Positions 1 through 5,249 of a DNA stretch of 8,130 nucleotides are shown here, one piece after another. How positions within the stretch are numbered: position 1 is the first letter of the stretch; every line of letters begins with the position of its first letter. The DNA comes from Candidatus Omnitrophota bacterium (GTDB lineage Bacteria; Omnitrophota; Gorgyraeia; Gygaellales; Profunditerraquicolaceae): positions 1 to 8,130 of the forward strand of contig JAQTMD010000067.1 of NCBI GenBank assembly GCA_028714595.1, read 5' to 3'. Made by a program: the position numbers and the translations under genes. The notes beneath the pieces were generated by a model. The model saw only the letters and a program-made list of their open reading frames with translations, was not told where the DNA came from and ran no database searches.

Positions 1-240
1 GTTACCGAACCGGTCTTCAACTCAAACTACTATTATAACTGCCGCGAAGGCGACCCGACCTGCAAATACGCGATCAAAGGTCAGAAAGTCCCGGTCCCGG
101 CAGATTCGTATTTTGTGCTCGGCGATAACTCCGGCTCATCCCAGGATTCCCGGTACTGGGGATTCGTCCCGAAAGAGAATGTCCTGGGTAAGGCAATCGT
201 CATTTACTGGCCGCTGACCAGGATCAGGATCCTGCGATGA
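1..240 (+). CDS. lepB: Signal peptidase I, C-terminal part (partial, 5' end outside window)
   Basis: The last 79 residues of a type I signal peptidase, the membrane-anchored Ser/Lys protease that removes Sec and Tat signal peptides on the outer face of the inner membrane. The visible part carries the conserved family signature around residues 37-50 (YFVLGDNSGSSQDS), followed by RYWGFVP and GKA, which is the typical C-terminal core. The catalytic Ser and Lys lie upstream of the window and cannot be checked. Two cysteines (residues 14 and 21 of the fragment) flank a short loop and could form a disulfide. The stop TGA at 238-240 overlaps the pgsA start (ATGA), so the two are translationally coupled. 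This TGA is used as a normal stop, which matters for the in-frame TGA at 2803. Confidence 0.94.
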   Translation, partial: VTEPVFNSNYYYNCREGDPTCKYAIKGQKVPVPADSYFVLGDNSGSSQDSRYWGFVPKENVLGKAIVIYWPLTRIRILR

Positions 241-797
241 ATTTCGCCAATAAGATCTCCACGCTGCGCATCTTGAGCGTCCCGTTTTTTATCGCCAGCA
301 TCGTCTATTACGCACCCGGGCGCGAGTACCTGCGATGGGTTTCCCTGGGGATCTTTATCCTCGCGGTCGTCTCGGATGCGGTGGACGGCTACATCGCCCG
401 GAAGTCAAAACAGCAGTCGCCTGCGGGACTTATCCTCGATCCCCTGGGAGACAAGCTGCTTTTGATGAGCGCGTTCATCTGCCTGTGCTTCGTGGATTTT
501 CCGGTCCGCATCCCGCTCTTTGTGATGCTGATCGTGATCAGCCGCGACCTTTTGATCCTGCTGGGCGCCGTGGTCCTGTTCATCGTCAAACAGAAGATCG
601 ACATCCGGCCGACCCGATGGGGTAAACTTACGACGACGTTCCAGATGGCGACTGCCATCGCCGTCATGCTGCAGCTTCCGGTTTCGTTCGTGTTCTGGTG
701 GGCTGCCGTGGCCTTTACCGTCATTTCCGGGACAGACTACGTTATGCGGGGGTTTAAGATACTCTATGCTAACGACAATCATCGCCCTCTCGGTTAG
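237..797 (+). CDS. pgsA: CDP-diacylglycerol--glycerol-3-phosphate 3-phosphatidyltransferase
   Basis: A 186-residue integral membrane enzyme that transfers the phosphatidyl group from CDP-diacylglycerol to glycerol-3-phosphate, giving phosphatidylglycerophosphate, the precursor of phosphatidylglycerol and cardiolipin. The CDP-alcohol phosphatidyltransferase motif is complete at residues 47-72: D47, D50-G51, A54-R55, G64, D68 and D72, with exact spacing. The N-terminal NKISTLRIL is typical of PgsA and favours it over phosphatidylserine synthase. Several hydrophobic segments follow (about 80-95, 97-118 and 133-165), and the length is normal for the family. The start ATG at 237 has AGGA at 226-229 with 7-nt spacing and overlaps the lepB stop. 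Its 3' end overlaps plsY by 32 nt, so one operon is likely. Confidence 0.92.
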   Translation: MNFANKISTLRILSVPFFIASIVYYAPGREYLRWVSLGIFILAVVSDAVDGYIARKSKQQSPAGLILDPLGDKLLLMSAFICLCFVDFPVRIPLFVMLIVISRDLLILLGAVVLFIVKQKIDIRPTRWGKLTTTFQMATAIAVMLQLPVSFVFWWAAVAFTVISGTDYVMRGFKILYANDNHRPLG

Positions 798-1392
798 TTA
801 CCTGATCGGCTCGATACCCACGGCATACATCTTCGGCCGTCTGACAAAAGGTATCGACATCCGCAAACACGGCTCGGGCAATGTCGGCGCAACCAATGCC
901 TTCCGCATCCTGGGCAGGGGCATAGGCTTGACGGTCCTTGCGATCGATATTGCCAAAGGTCTGGCAGTCGTACTTCTGGCGCAGCAGAATTCAGGTTCGG
1001 CGATCCTTTCCCCCGAGATGTTCCGATTGCTCTGCGGGATCTGCGCAATAATCGGCCATACCTGGACCGTATTCCTGAGGTTTAAAGGGGGAAAGGGCAT
1101 GGCTACGACGCTCGGAGTGCTTATCGGCCTCTCAATATACACGCCGTACCTGGGCACTGTGCTGCTCTTGCTTTTTTTGATCTGGGTGCTTGTGTTTGTT
1201 TTCTCGAGGATCGTTTCAGCCGCCTCTCTTGCAAGCGCGATTGCTTTTCCTTTCCTGTCTGTTCTTCTTAAACAATCACCGGTGTTAATTGCAACTAGTA
1301 TCTTTTTGTCACTTTTTGTGATTGTTCGTCATAAATCAAACATCCAAAGGCTGTTACAGGGGAAAGAACCCAGGTTAAAGTTGGGAAGATGA
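766..1392 (+). CDS. plsY: Glycerol-3-phosphate acyltransferase PlsY
   Basis: A 208-residue polytopic membrane protein that acylates the sn-1 position of glycerol-3-phosphate using acyl-phosphate (from PlsX), making lysophosphatidic acid, the first committed step of phospholipid synthesis. Family motifs seen: SYLIGSIP at residues 11-18, GSGNVGATN at 36-44, D61..KG65, GH at 97-98, FKGGKG at 106-111, and the C-terminal RHKSNIQRLLQGKEPR at 188-203. Length is normal. The ATG at 766 lies inside the end of pgsA. It leaves about 10 residues before YLIGSIP, as usual, so the overlap looks real. A GGGGG run at 747-751 is the only, rather distant, ribosome-binding candidate, so coupling to pgsA translation is likely. 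The last third has more A+T-rich codons than the front. Confidence 0.95.
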   Translation: MLTTIIALSVSYLIGSIPTAYIFGRLTKGIDIRKHGSGNVGATNAFRILGRGIGLTVLAIDIAKGLAVVLLAQQNSGSAILSPEMFRLLCGICAIIGHTWTVFLRFKGGKGMATTLGVLIGLSIYTPYLGTVLLLLFLIWVLVFVFSRIVSAASLASAIAFPFLSVLLKQSPVLIATSIFLSLFVIVRHKSNIQRLLQGKEPRLKLGR

Positions 1393-1448
1393 AATTGTTC
1401 CTTCAGCCTCAGCCTGAGAAACCGTTTTCCTATTTGTTATATAATTAC

Positions 1449-1477
1449 TTGAAAATACTTGAGAAAGAAGGTATACT
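1449..1477 (+). promoter_or_regulatory. Predicted sigma-70-type promoter
   Basis: TTGAAA (1449-1454), a 17-nt spacer, then TATACT (1472-1477). Transcription would start near 1484 and give the 112-codon gene at 1731 a leader of about 245 nt containing all the hairpins. The same hexamers with the same spacing occur at 5057-5085 in front of RNA element E2. Predicted only from sequence. Confidence 0.55.
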
Positions 1478-1534
1478 TAGAATGAGATTAAGGAACTTCA
1501 GGTCTGGTAATTAGTTGGGATTTTTTTTGACTCT

Positions 1535-1555
1535 TTTTATAAGTATTTTATAAAA
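1535..1555 (+). repeat. AT-rich inverted repeat 8-5-8
   Basis: TTTTATAA (1535-1542), spacer GTATT, TTATAAAA (1548-1555), a perfect 8-bp inverted repeat. It is followed 12 nt later by a second one, TTAGG/CCTAA (1568-1572 and 1578-1582), also with a 5-nt spacer. As RNA the first would be weak; as DNA either could be a dimeric protein-binding site. Confidence 0.45.
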
Positions 1556-1629
1556 GTGTTTACTAAGTTAGGATCAACCTAATGGGCCAATAGGGATTTT
1601 CTCTTTTTGGACTTGACGTCCCCACCAGC

Positions 1630-1648
1630 AGTCCGCGGGATGCGGACT
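1630..1648 (+). repeat. Hairpin AGTCCGC / GCGGACT, 5-nt loop
   Basis: Perfect 7-bp stem: AGTCCGC (1630-1636), loop GGGAT, GCGGACT (1642-1648). It is GC-rich, has no T-run behind it, and lies in the presumed leader of the gene at 1731. A smaller GGAC/GTCC hairpin (1609-1621), again with a 5-nt loop, lies just before it. Confidence 0.55.
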
Positions 1649-1668
1649 ATACGGAAGAAAAAGGGGAT

Positions 1669-1709
1669 AGCCGGGCCACAACAAAGGGAAAACCTTGTGT
1701 GGCCCGGCT
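1669..1709 (+). repeat. Strong long hairpin just before the 1731 gene
   Basis: AGCCGGGCCACA (1669-1680) pairs perfectly with TGTGGCCCGGCT (1698-1709). The stem continues with C1682-G1697 and AAGG/CCTT (1684-1687 with 1693-1696) around a GAAAA loop, with two single-A bulges, about 17 bp in all. On the + strand it is followed by a run of A, so it is not a canonical terminator there. On the - strand it is followed at a distance by a short T-run. It ends 10 nt before the ribosome-binding site and may stabilise the transcript or control access to it. Confidence 0.7.
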
Positions 1710-1730
1710 CAAAAAATACGAGGGCTCTTC

Positions 1731-2069
1731 ATGCGAGACCTGGTGTTCCGCAACCTGACTTCAGAGAACCGGAAGAGAAAGATCCTTTCCAGCGCCGAGA
1801 TCTTTGATAAGGCGGGCATACGGACGACCGTGCGCAGGCACTTCATCTATATCGTCAAGGAAGTGACCGAAGAAACGATCCAGCGCCAGTCGCCGGAGTT
1901 ATCGATCGTGAAGCAGCGTAACACCAAGCAGAAGGCGGAAAAGTTCTTTTGCAGGTTGAAGGGGAGCGTCTACGCGATCTCGAACGGCCGGCTGTATCTG
2001 GTCACGTTCATGCACTCGCTCAAGATCATGCTTCAATCCATTCCTGAGCAGATGATGAAGTACACCTGA
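1731..2069 (+). CDS. Small basic protein of unknown function
   Basis: I do not recognise this 112-residue protein. The ATG at 1731 is preferred because GAGGG (1720-1724) sits 6 nt upstream; the longer TTG-initiated frame from 1695 would start inside the 1669-1709 hairpin. The product is rich in Lys and Arg, has no signal peptide or membrane segment, and has one Cys, so it is probably cytoplasmic. The N-terminal half (residues 10-45: SENRKRKILSSAEIFDK then AGIRTTVRRHFIYIV) looks helical and basic. The C-terminal half (about 70-105: KFFCRLKGSVYAISNGRLYL) alternates hydrophobic residues as in beta strands. A nucleic-acid-binding role is conceivable but unsupported. Its codon use matches the neighbours and it has a good start site, so it is probably a real gene. 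Its TGA stop lies within a 7-bp hairpin (2065-2084), and RNA element E1 follows. Confidence 0.72.
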   Translation: MRDLVFRNLTSENRKRKILSSAEIFDKAGIRTTVRRHFIYIVKEVTEETIQRQSPELSIVKQRNTKQKAEKFFCRLKGSVYAISNGRLYLVTFMHSLKIMLQSIPEQMMKYT

Positions 2070-2084
2070 TCCGCCATGATCAGG
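2065..2084 (+). repeat. Hairpin at the stop codon of the 1731 gene
   Basis: CCTGATC (2065-2071), loop CGCCAT, GATCAGG (2078-2084): a perfect 7-bp stem whose left arm contains the TGA stop. There is no T-run after it, so it is not a typical terminator. It may protect the 3' end or act with element E1 downstream. Confidence 0.45.
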
Positions 2085-2122
2085 ACATAGATTAGGAAGT
2101 ACTACGACAATTTGAATCCGGT

Positions 2123-2212
2123 TTCCCGGTGTGGAGGTACATCGGGAACACGCCACGGATGAAACTTTTAAGCCGGAAAGACTATTGTCAAACGGGTCGT
2201 ACCGGTTTTTTT
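2123..2212 (+). ncRNA. Structured RNA element E1 (unclassified; copy 1 of 2)
   Basis: First hairpin: TTCCCGGTGT (2123-2132) pairs with ACATCGGGAA (2139-2148) around the loop GGAGGT (2133-2138), 10 bp with one G-T pair. A terminator-like 3' hairpin follows. A 16-nt block (GGTGTGGAGGTACATC, 2128-2143) and the 3' strand GGGTCGT-A-CCGG plus T7 are shared with E2 (5107-5183). The stem differs from E2 by a compensatory change, C2127-G2144 against T-A in E2. The element ends 35 nt before the ATG of the 2248 gene, so it may be a cis-regulatory leader, or a small RNA or terminator following the 1731 gene. No convincing promoter was found just upstream. I do not recognise it as a known riboswitch class. 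Confidence 0.65.
2173..2212 (+). terminator. Terminator hairpin of element E1
   Basis: CCGG (2173-2176) pairs with CCGG (2202-2205). After a symmetric 3x3 internal loop, GACT (2180-2183) pairs with GGTC (2195-2198). Seven T follow directly (2206-2212). The stem is weaker than its E2 counterpart, which would suit a conditional terminator. Confidence 0.6.
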
Positions 2213-2247
2213 GTTCTTTGGCTGTAAACTGAATAAGGAGTTTGAAA

Positions 2248-2805
2248 ATGAAGAAATGTCTCGTGATCACGATGCTGGTAACCGCGCTTTCCTGGACGGG
2301 GCAAACCGCCCGCCTGTGCAACGCTCAGTCACAGGCAGTCAACTATCTTGTGGAGACAGGCATCACGTATTATAACAACGGCGCCTACAACGATGCGCTT
2401 CACGAATTCAAAAAAGTCATCCTGGTGGATCCGCAGAATCCGGTGGCGCTTGAGTACCTCCGGAAGATCAGCGGAGAACATCCGACCGTGGAAGCCCCGC
2501 TGCCGGTCCGCTATGCCCAGCCCGTTTCGACTCAAGCGACCAGCCGGGAGCTGATCATCGCCAGGACCCTGGACAATCTGGAACAGCCCAAAAAAGAAAA
2601 ACAACAGCAGTTCTACGTATATACGCCGGCCTATGGTCCGGTGTTTGCCCCGCCCGCCCCCGTCGAGCAATTGTACGCACCGGTGGAAGAACCCGCCGGA
2701 ACAGGCCCGTTCTTCGTGAGCGGAGAAGTCCAGGCCTCATTCGGATATGAGGACGATGAATTGATCGGTAAACGCGCGAATTTCGATCTGAACGAAAAGA
2801 ACTGA
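2248..2805 (+). CDS. Exported TPR protein, N-terminal part of the interrupted gene
   Basis: 185 codons from ATG 2248, which has AAGGAG (2235-2240) 7 nt upstream; the TTG at 2242 is too close to that site. A signal peptide is clear: KK, a hydrophobic stretch at residues 4-17, and a likely cut after A26 (LCNA|QS). Residues 33-66 form one TPR unit with the usual G38, Y41-Y42, A50, F54 and D61-P62 pattern, probably a protein-interaction module in the periplasm. Residues 75-150 are a Pro- and Gln-rich linker with no recognisable fold. Residues 155-168 (FVSGEVQASFGYED) look like the first strand of an outer-membrane barrel, which the next reading frame continues. If the TGA is real and not read through, the product would be a soluble, truncated periplasmic TPR protein. 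Confidence 0.8.
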   Translation: MKKCLVITMLVTALSWTGQTARLCNAQSQAVNYLVETGITYYNNGAYNDALHEFKKVILVDPQNPVALEYLRKISGEHPTVEAPLPVRYAQPVSTQATSRELIIARTLDNLEQPKKEKQQQFYVYTPAYGPVFAPPAPVEQLYAPVEEPAGTGPFFVSGEVQASFGYEDDELIGKRANFDLNEKN

Positions 2806-2808
2806 CGC

Positions 2809-5043
2809 ATGCAGTCGACCGACTCCCTTAACCGCAGAGAGAAAACGTTCGACCCCGCCATTTATGACCGCCTGAAGCTGGCCATCGACACCGATCCCGC
2901 CAAGGATGGTTTCGGTTTTCATACCGGGATATTCGTCGATCCCTGGGCGTTCACGGGCACCAGCGACACCCTGCTTTTAGTCGGCGCCGGAGGAGACAGC
3001 GCACGCGTGCAGTTAAAATACTGGTCGAACACGAGTCATACCCTGAACGAAACCGTGTATACCCTGCAGAACGGCGATTCCTTTAACCTGCCCGAGATTA
3101 AGGTCAAAGACGGAAAGACCGTGCCCACCACCATTACCACGACATGGGGAAACATCATCACCATACCCGAGATGAAGATCCACCGGGACTTCCAGCCGGT
3201 GCGCGAACTCTGGTTCGATTACAAGAACGACGACAGCCTGAAGCTGCGCGTTTTCCCGTTTGCCACCGAGGCCCAGGCCTACACCTCGGACGACCCGCTG
3301 CGCCTTTCGAACAACCGGATGTTCTGGGAAGACAGCCCGTGGATCAGGCGCTGGCAGACCGGCAATTATAACTCGTCAGCTGCGCCCGTAAGTTTCAGGA
3401 AAGGATACTGGGATAACTCCATCTCGTACATGGTGAGGGACTCCGGCGGCGTGCGGCTTACCTCGCTGCGCGGCCTGACACTGGAGGGAAAACCTACGGA
3501 CAGCACGCACTTCACCACAAGCTGGGCGACACCCAAAGACCCCTGGCAGGATTACTCCGATTACGACAATATCAGCGGCGCGACCCGGCTTGTCACGGCC
3601 GTTTCCGATAACCTGAAGATCGGCGCAACGCACACCATGCGGATCGGCTTCACCGAAGACGAACAAAAGACCGACATGCGCAACCAGGTCATTGCAGCCG
3701 ATGCGACCTTCGAGTTCATCGAAGGCGCGAAGGCCTCGGCAGAAGTCGCTCATTCGAATTCACAGTACGACCTTTCCAGCCCGGAGTTCGAGACAAAGGC
3801 CCGCGGCAATGCCTACCTGTTCTCCCTGGTCGCCCGGTACCCGGCAAAGCCCATTCTCGATACGAGTTACGACGCGATCCAGCCGGACAAGGGCGAGCCC
3901 TATATGTCGAAACTGCGGTTTTTTGCCGCGCACATGGACGAAGGCTTTGACCCCGCGCTCTCAAGCTACCGCCAGACCCGCCGCGATTCGTTCTGGTCGC
4001 GCCACATCCACTTCAACCGGCCCCTCGAATATTTTTACCAGGGGCTCTACTATCCTCCGATGAAATACGACGACGTCAGGCCCTTTGCCATCGGAAACGG
4101 TATCGATATCGGCAGGGACGCGCTGGGACTGCGCTGGGAAGCTTCCTGGGACCAAAAAGTGGACAACCTCTTTGATATCCGGAATGTCCGTACCACCGAA
4201 GGAAAGTTTGTGGAGACCGTGACCAGGGACGAGCTGACCTGGAGGGTGAACGAACGGCTCACCGCAAAAGCACTCGGTATATACCAGCATATGCCCAGGA
4301 CAAAAGGAGGCGTCGACCCATTCCTGTACGACCCGGAAACCGGAGAATACCTGACCGACTGGTCAAGCGACCCCATCGACGACGGCAAAGACCCGTCGCT
4401 CAAAACCGGCTCCGTGGGCCTGGAATACGCGCTTACCGACTGGCTCAGCGTCAACGGCGTCTATGAGCGCACCAACGATTATACGCTTGCCTACGACAAC
4501 TTCCCGCGCGGCATCCTGAACAGCGCCCAGCCGTCGTTGGCCTACTCCGAATACGGAAATACGTATTTGCGCGACAGGGCATTCCTCTACGACCAGCAGT
4601 ATTTCCCCCAGCCGCCGTACGAGTTCTATAACATCTTCAAGCTGGGCATGCGGATCATGCCGGTCGATAAGCTCGAGGTATACCTGGATTATACCCGCAA
4701 CCAGTTCGACCAGGCCGGGCAGATCTCGGACGACATGAACCATATCGGCCTCGAGGTCGGGTATCTGCCGACGGAAAAACTGGGACTGTACCTGCGCTAT
4801 ACCTATTCGATCTGGAACGACCTTGACCGGCTTGTCGCGGGCGACACCAAATCCGTCGGACATCACAACGTTTTCCTTGCAGGCAGGTACCGTCCGTCCG
4901 AGGACGATGAACTGGTGCTGGAATACGGCGTATCGCCGAACTACCCGCTCATGGAGCTTTCGTCCACAAACCCGTTCGGAGGCGGCCTGCAGACCATCGA
5001 CACGCAGCATATCATACGGCTCTACTACCGCAGAAAGTTTTAA
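2809..5043 (+). CDS. Outer-membrane beta-barrel protein, C-terminal part of the interrupted gene
   Basis: 744 codons if counted from ATG 2809, but that start has no ribosome-binding site and the product has no signal peptide, so independent expression is doubtful. The sequence is rich in aromatic residues and Asp, with many short alternating polar/hydrophobic strands separated by turns. Examples near the end are KLEVYLDYTRNQF, HIGLEVGYLP and GLYLRYTYSIW. It closes with IIRLYYRRKF; a C-terminal Phe in a final amphipathic strand is the classic recognition signal for the BAM outer-membrane insertion machinery. The specific family and cargo are not recognised. Being downstream of a TPR and linker, it may be a surface or secretion component of the envelope. 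All Trp codons in it are TGG. No obvious terminator follows; RNA element E2 begins about 60 nt later. Confidence 0.85.
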   Translation: MQSTDSLNRREKTFDPAIYDRLKLAIDTDPAKDGFGFHTGIFVDPWAFTGTSDTLLLVGAGGDSARVQLKYWSNTSHTLNETVYTLQNGDSFNLPEIKVKDGKTVPTTITTTWGNIITIPEMKIHRDFQPVRELWFDYKNDDSLKLRVFPFATEAQAYTSDDPLRLSNNRMFWEDSPWIRRWQTGNYNSSAAPVSFRKGYWDNSISYMVRDSGGVRLTSLRGLTLEGKPTDSTHFTTSWATPKDPWQDYSDYDNISGATRLVTAVSDNLKIGATHTMRIGFTEDEQKTDMRNQVIAADATFEFIEGAKASAEVAHSNSQYDLSSPEFETKARGNAYLFSLVARYPAKPILDTSYDAIQPDKGEPYMSKLRFFAAHMDEGFDPALSSYRQTRRDSFWSRHIHFNRPLEYFYQGLYYPPMKYDDVRPFAIGNGIDIGRDALGLRWEASWDQKVDNLFDIRNVRTTEGKFVETVTRDELTWRVNERLTAKALGIYQHMPRTKGGVDPFLYDPETGEYLTDWSSDPIDDGKDPSLKTGSVGLEYALTDWLSVNGVYERTNDYTLAYDNFPRGILNSAQPSLAYSEYGNTYLRDRAFLYDQQYFPQPPYEFYNIFKLGMRIMPVDKLEVYLDYTRNQFDQAGQISDDMNHIGLEVGYLPTEKLGLYLRYTYSIWNDLDRLVAGDTKSVGHHNVFLAGRYRPSEDDELVLEYGVSPNYPLMELSSTNPFGGGLQTIDTQHIIRLYYRRKF

Positions 5044-5056
5044 TTCCTTCTGCAGA

Positions 5057-5085
5057 TTGAAATTATGACCCTCTGGTGCTATACT
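5057..5085 (+). promoter_or_regulatory. Predicted promoter of RNA element E2
   Basis: TTGAAA (5057-5062), 17-nt spacer, TATACT (5080-5085), identical in hexamers and spacing to the promoter at 1449. The start site would be near 5092, about 15 nt before the first E2 hairpin. E2 could therefore be an independent transcript. Confidence 0.55.
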
Positions 5086-5091
5086 TATTTT

Positions 5092-5183
5092 ATAACAAAT
5101 CCTGGTCCTGGTGTGGAGGTACATCAGGCAAAGCGTGTCGCATGCAACCGGAGCGGCTCTGAAAGGGTCGTGCCGGTTTTTTT
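5092..5183 (+). ncRNA. Structured RNA element E2 (unclassified; copy 2 of 2)
   Basis: Predicted transcript of about 92 nt between its own promoter and a terminator. Hairpin 1: CCTGGTGT (5107-5114), loop GGAGGT (5115-5120), ACATCAGG (5121-5128). A small middle hairpin is GCGTG (5133-5137), loop TCG, CATGC (5141-5145). The 3' hairpin is the terminator at 5146-5183. It shares 16 identical nt and the terminator strand with E1, with a compensatory T5109-A5126 pair replacing C-G. The next gene has a separate promoter after the terminator, so E2 need not be its leader. The exposed GGAGGT loop resembles both a ribosome-binding sequence and a CsrA-type GGA site; either role is speculation. Confidence 0.65.
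5146..5183 (+). terminator. Factor-independent terminator of element E2
   Basis: CCGGAGCGGCTCT (5148-5160) pairs with AGGGTCGTGCCGG (5164-5176) around a GAA loop, with one A-G mismatch and three G-T pairs, and seven T follow (5177-5183). AA before the stem can also pair with the first two T. It is a textbook terminator and would also stop transcription arriving from the barrel gene. Confidence 0.85.
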
Positions 5184-5204
5184 ATTCTCCGGGCCTGATT
5201 TTTC

Positions 5205-5234
5205 TTGACAGTATCTTTCCAACGGGGGTATAAT
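5205..5234 (+). promoter_or_regulatory. Strong sigma-70-type promoter of the fibre operon
   Basis: TTGACA (5205-5210) and TATAAT (5229-5234), both perfect consensus, with an 18-nt spacer. Predicted start near 5241, only about 9 nt before the ATG at 5250, so the mRNA would be almost leaderless. Confidence 0.8.
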
Positions 5235-5249
5235 ATCACCGAAAAAGAG

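Larger units (their letters stand above)
1393..1730 (+). other. AT-rich intergenic region with promoter and hairpin series
   Basis: This 338-nt stretch holds no convincing gene. It contains a sigma-70-type promoter (1449-1477), a run of eight T (1521-1528) without a good preceding stem, and successive inverted repeats at 1535-1555, 1568-1582, 1609-1621, 1630-1648 and 1669-1709. It then ends in the ribosome-binding site of the next gene (GAGGG, 1720-1724). No clear factor-independent terminator for the plsY operon was found. Confidence 0.7.
2248..5043 (+). pseudogene. Secreted TPR / outer-membrane beta-barrel gene interrupted by in-frame TGA
   Basis: The reading frames 2248-2805 and 2809-5043 are in the same frame, separated only by TGA (2803-2805) and one CGC codon. 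Joined, they give 931 codons: signal peptide, one TPR, a Pro-rich linker, then a large beta-barrel ending in Phe. The N-terminal half has export information but barely starts a barrel. The C-terminal half has a barrel but no signal peptide and no ribosome-binding site. Nothing else in the 2.8 kb is broken, and no other in-frame stop or frameshift was seen. This is most simply a recent nonsense mutation (TGG to TGA or CGA to TGA), an assembly error, or a readthrough case. TGA serves as a normal stop in lepB, plsY and the 1731 gene, so a changed genetic code is unlikely. Confidence 0.7.

Noticed and set aside
1521..1528. T8 run as terminator of the plsY operon
   Set aside because: No stable GC stem precedes it; only weak short pairings were found.
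1607..1807. 66-codon open frame on the + strand
   Set aside because: It runs through two hairpins, overlaps the better-supported 1731 gene in another frame, and has no ribosome-binding site.
2123..2212. E1/E2 as a cyclic-di-GMP (GEMM) riboswitch
   Set aside because: E2 has a GGCAAAGC stretch faintly like the GEMM core, but the tetraloop/receptor and paired GCAAACC and GACGCAAAGCC blocks are absent, and E1 lacks it altogether.
1899..2321. 140-codon open frame on the - strand
   Set aside because: It crosses the end of the 1731 gene, the E1 element and the start of the TPR gene, with no recognisable protein features.
2803..2830. Selenocysteine insertion (SECIS) after the TGA
   Set aside because: Only a 4-bp AGTC/GACT hairpin is visible downstream; a bacterial SECIS needs a longer stem with a defined apical loop, and an outer-membrane barrel is not a typical selenoprotein.
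5030..5053. Terminator at the end of the barrel gene
   Set aside because: Only a 6-bp GCAGAA/TTCTGC stem with a 12-nt loop and no T-run.
4363..5124. 253-codon open frame on the - strand
   Set aside because: It lies opposite the barrel gene for nearly its whole length, begins inside the E2 hairpin, shows no domain or signal peptide and has low-complexity shadow composition. The + strand frame is clearly the coding one.
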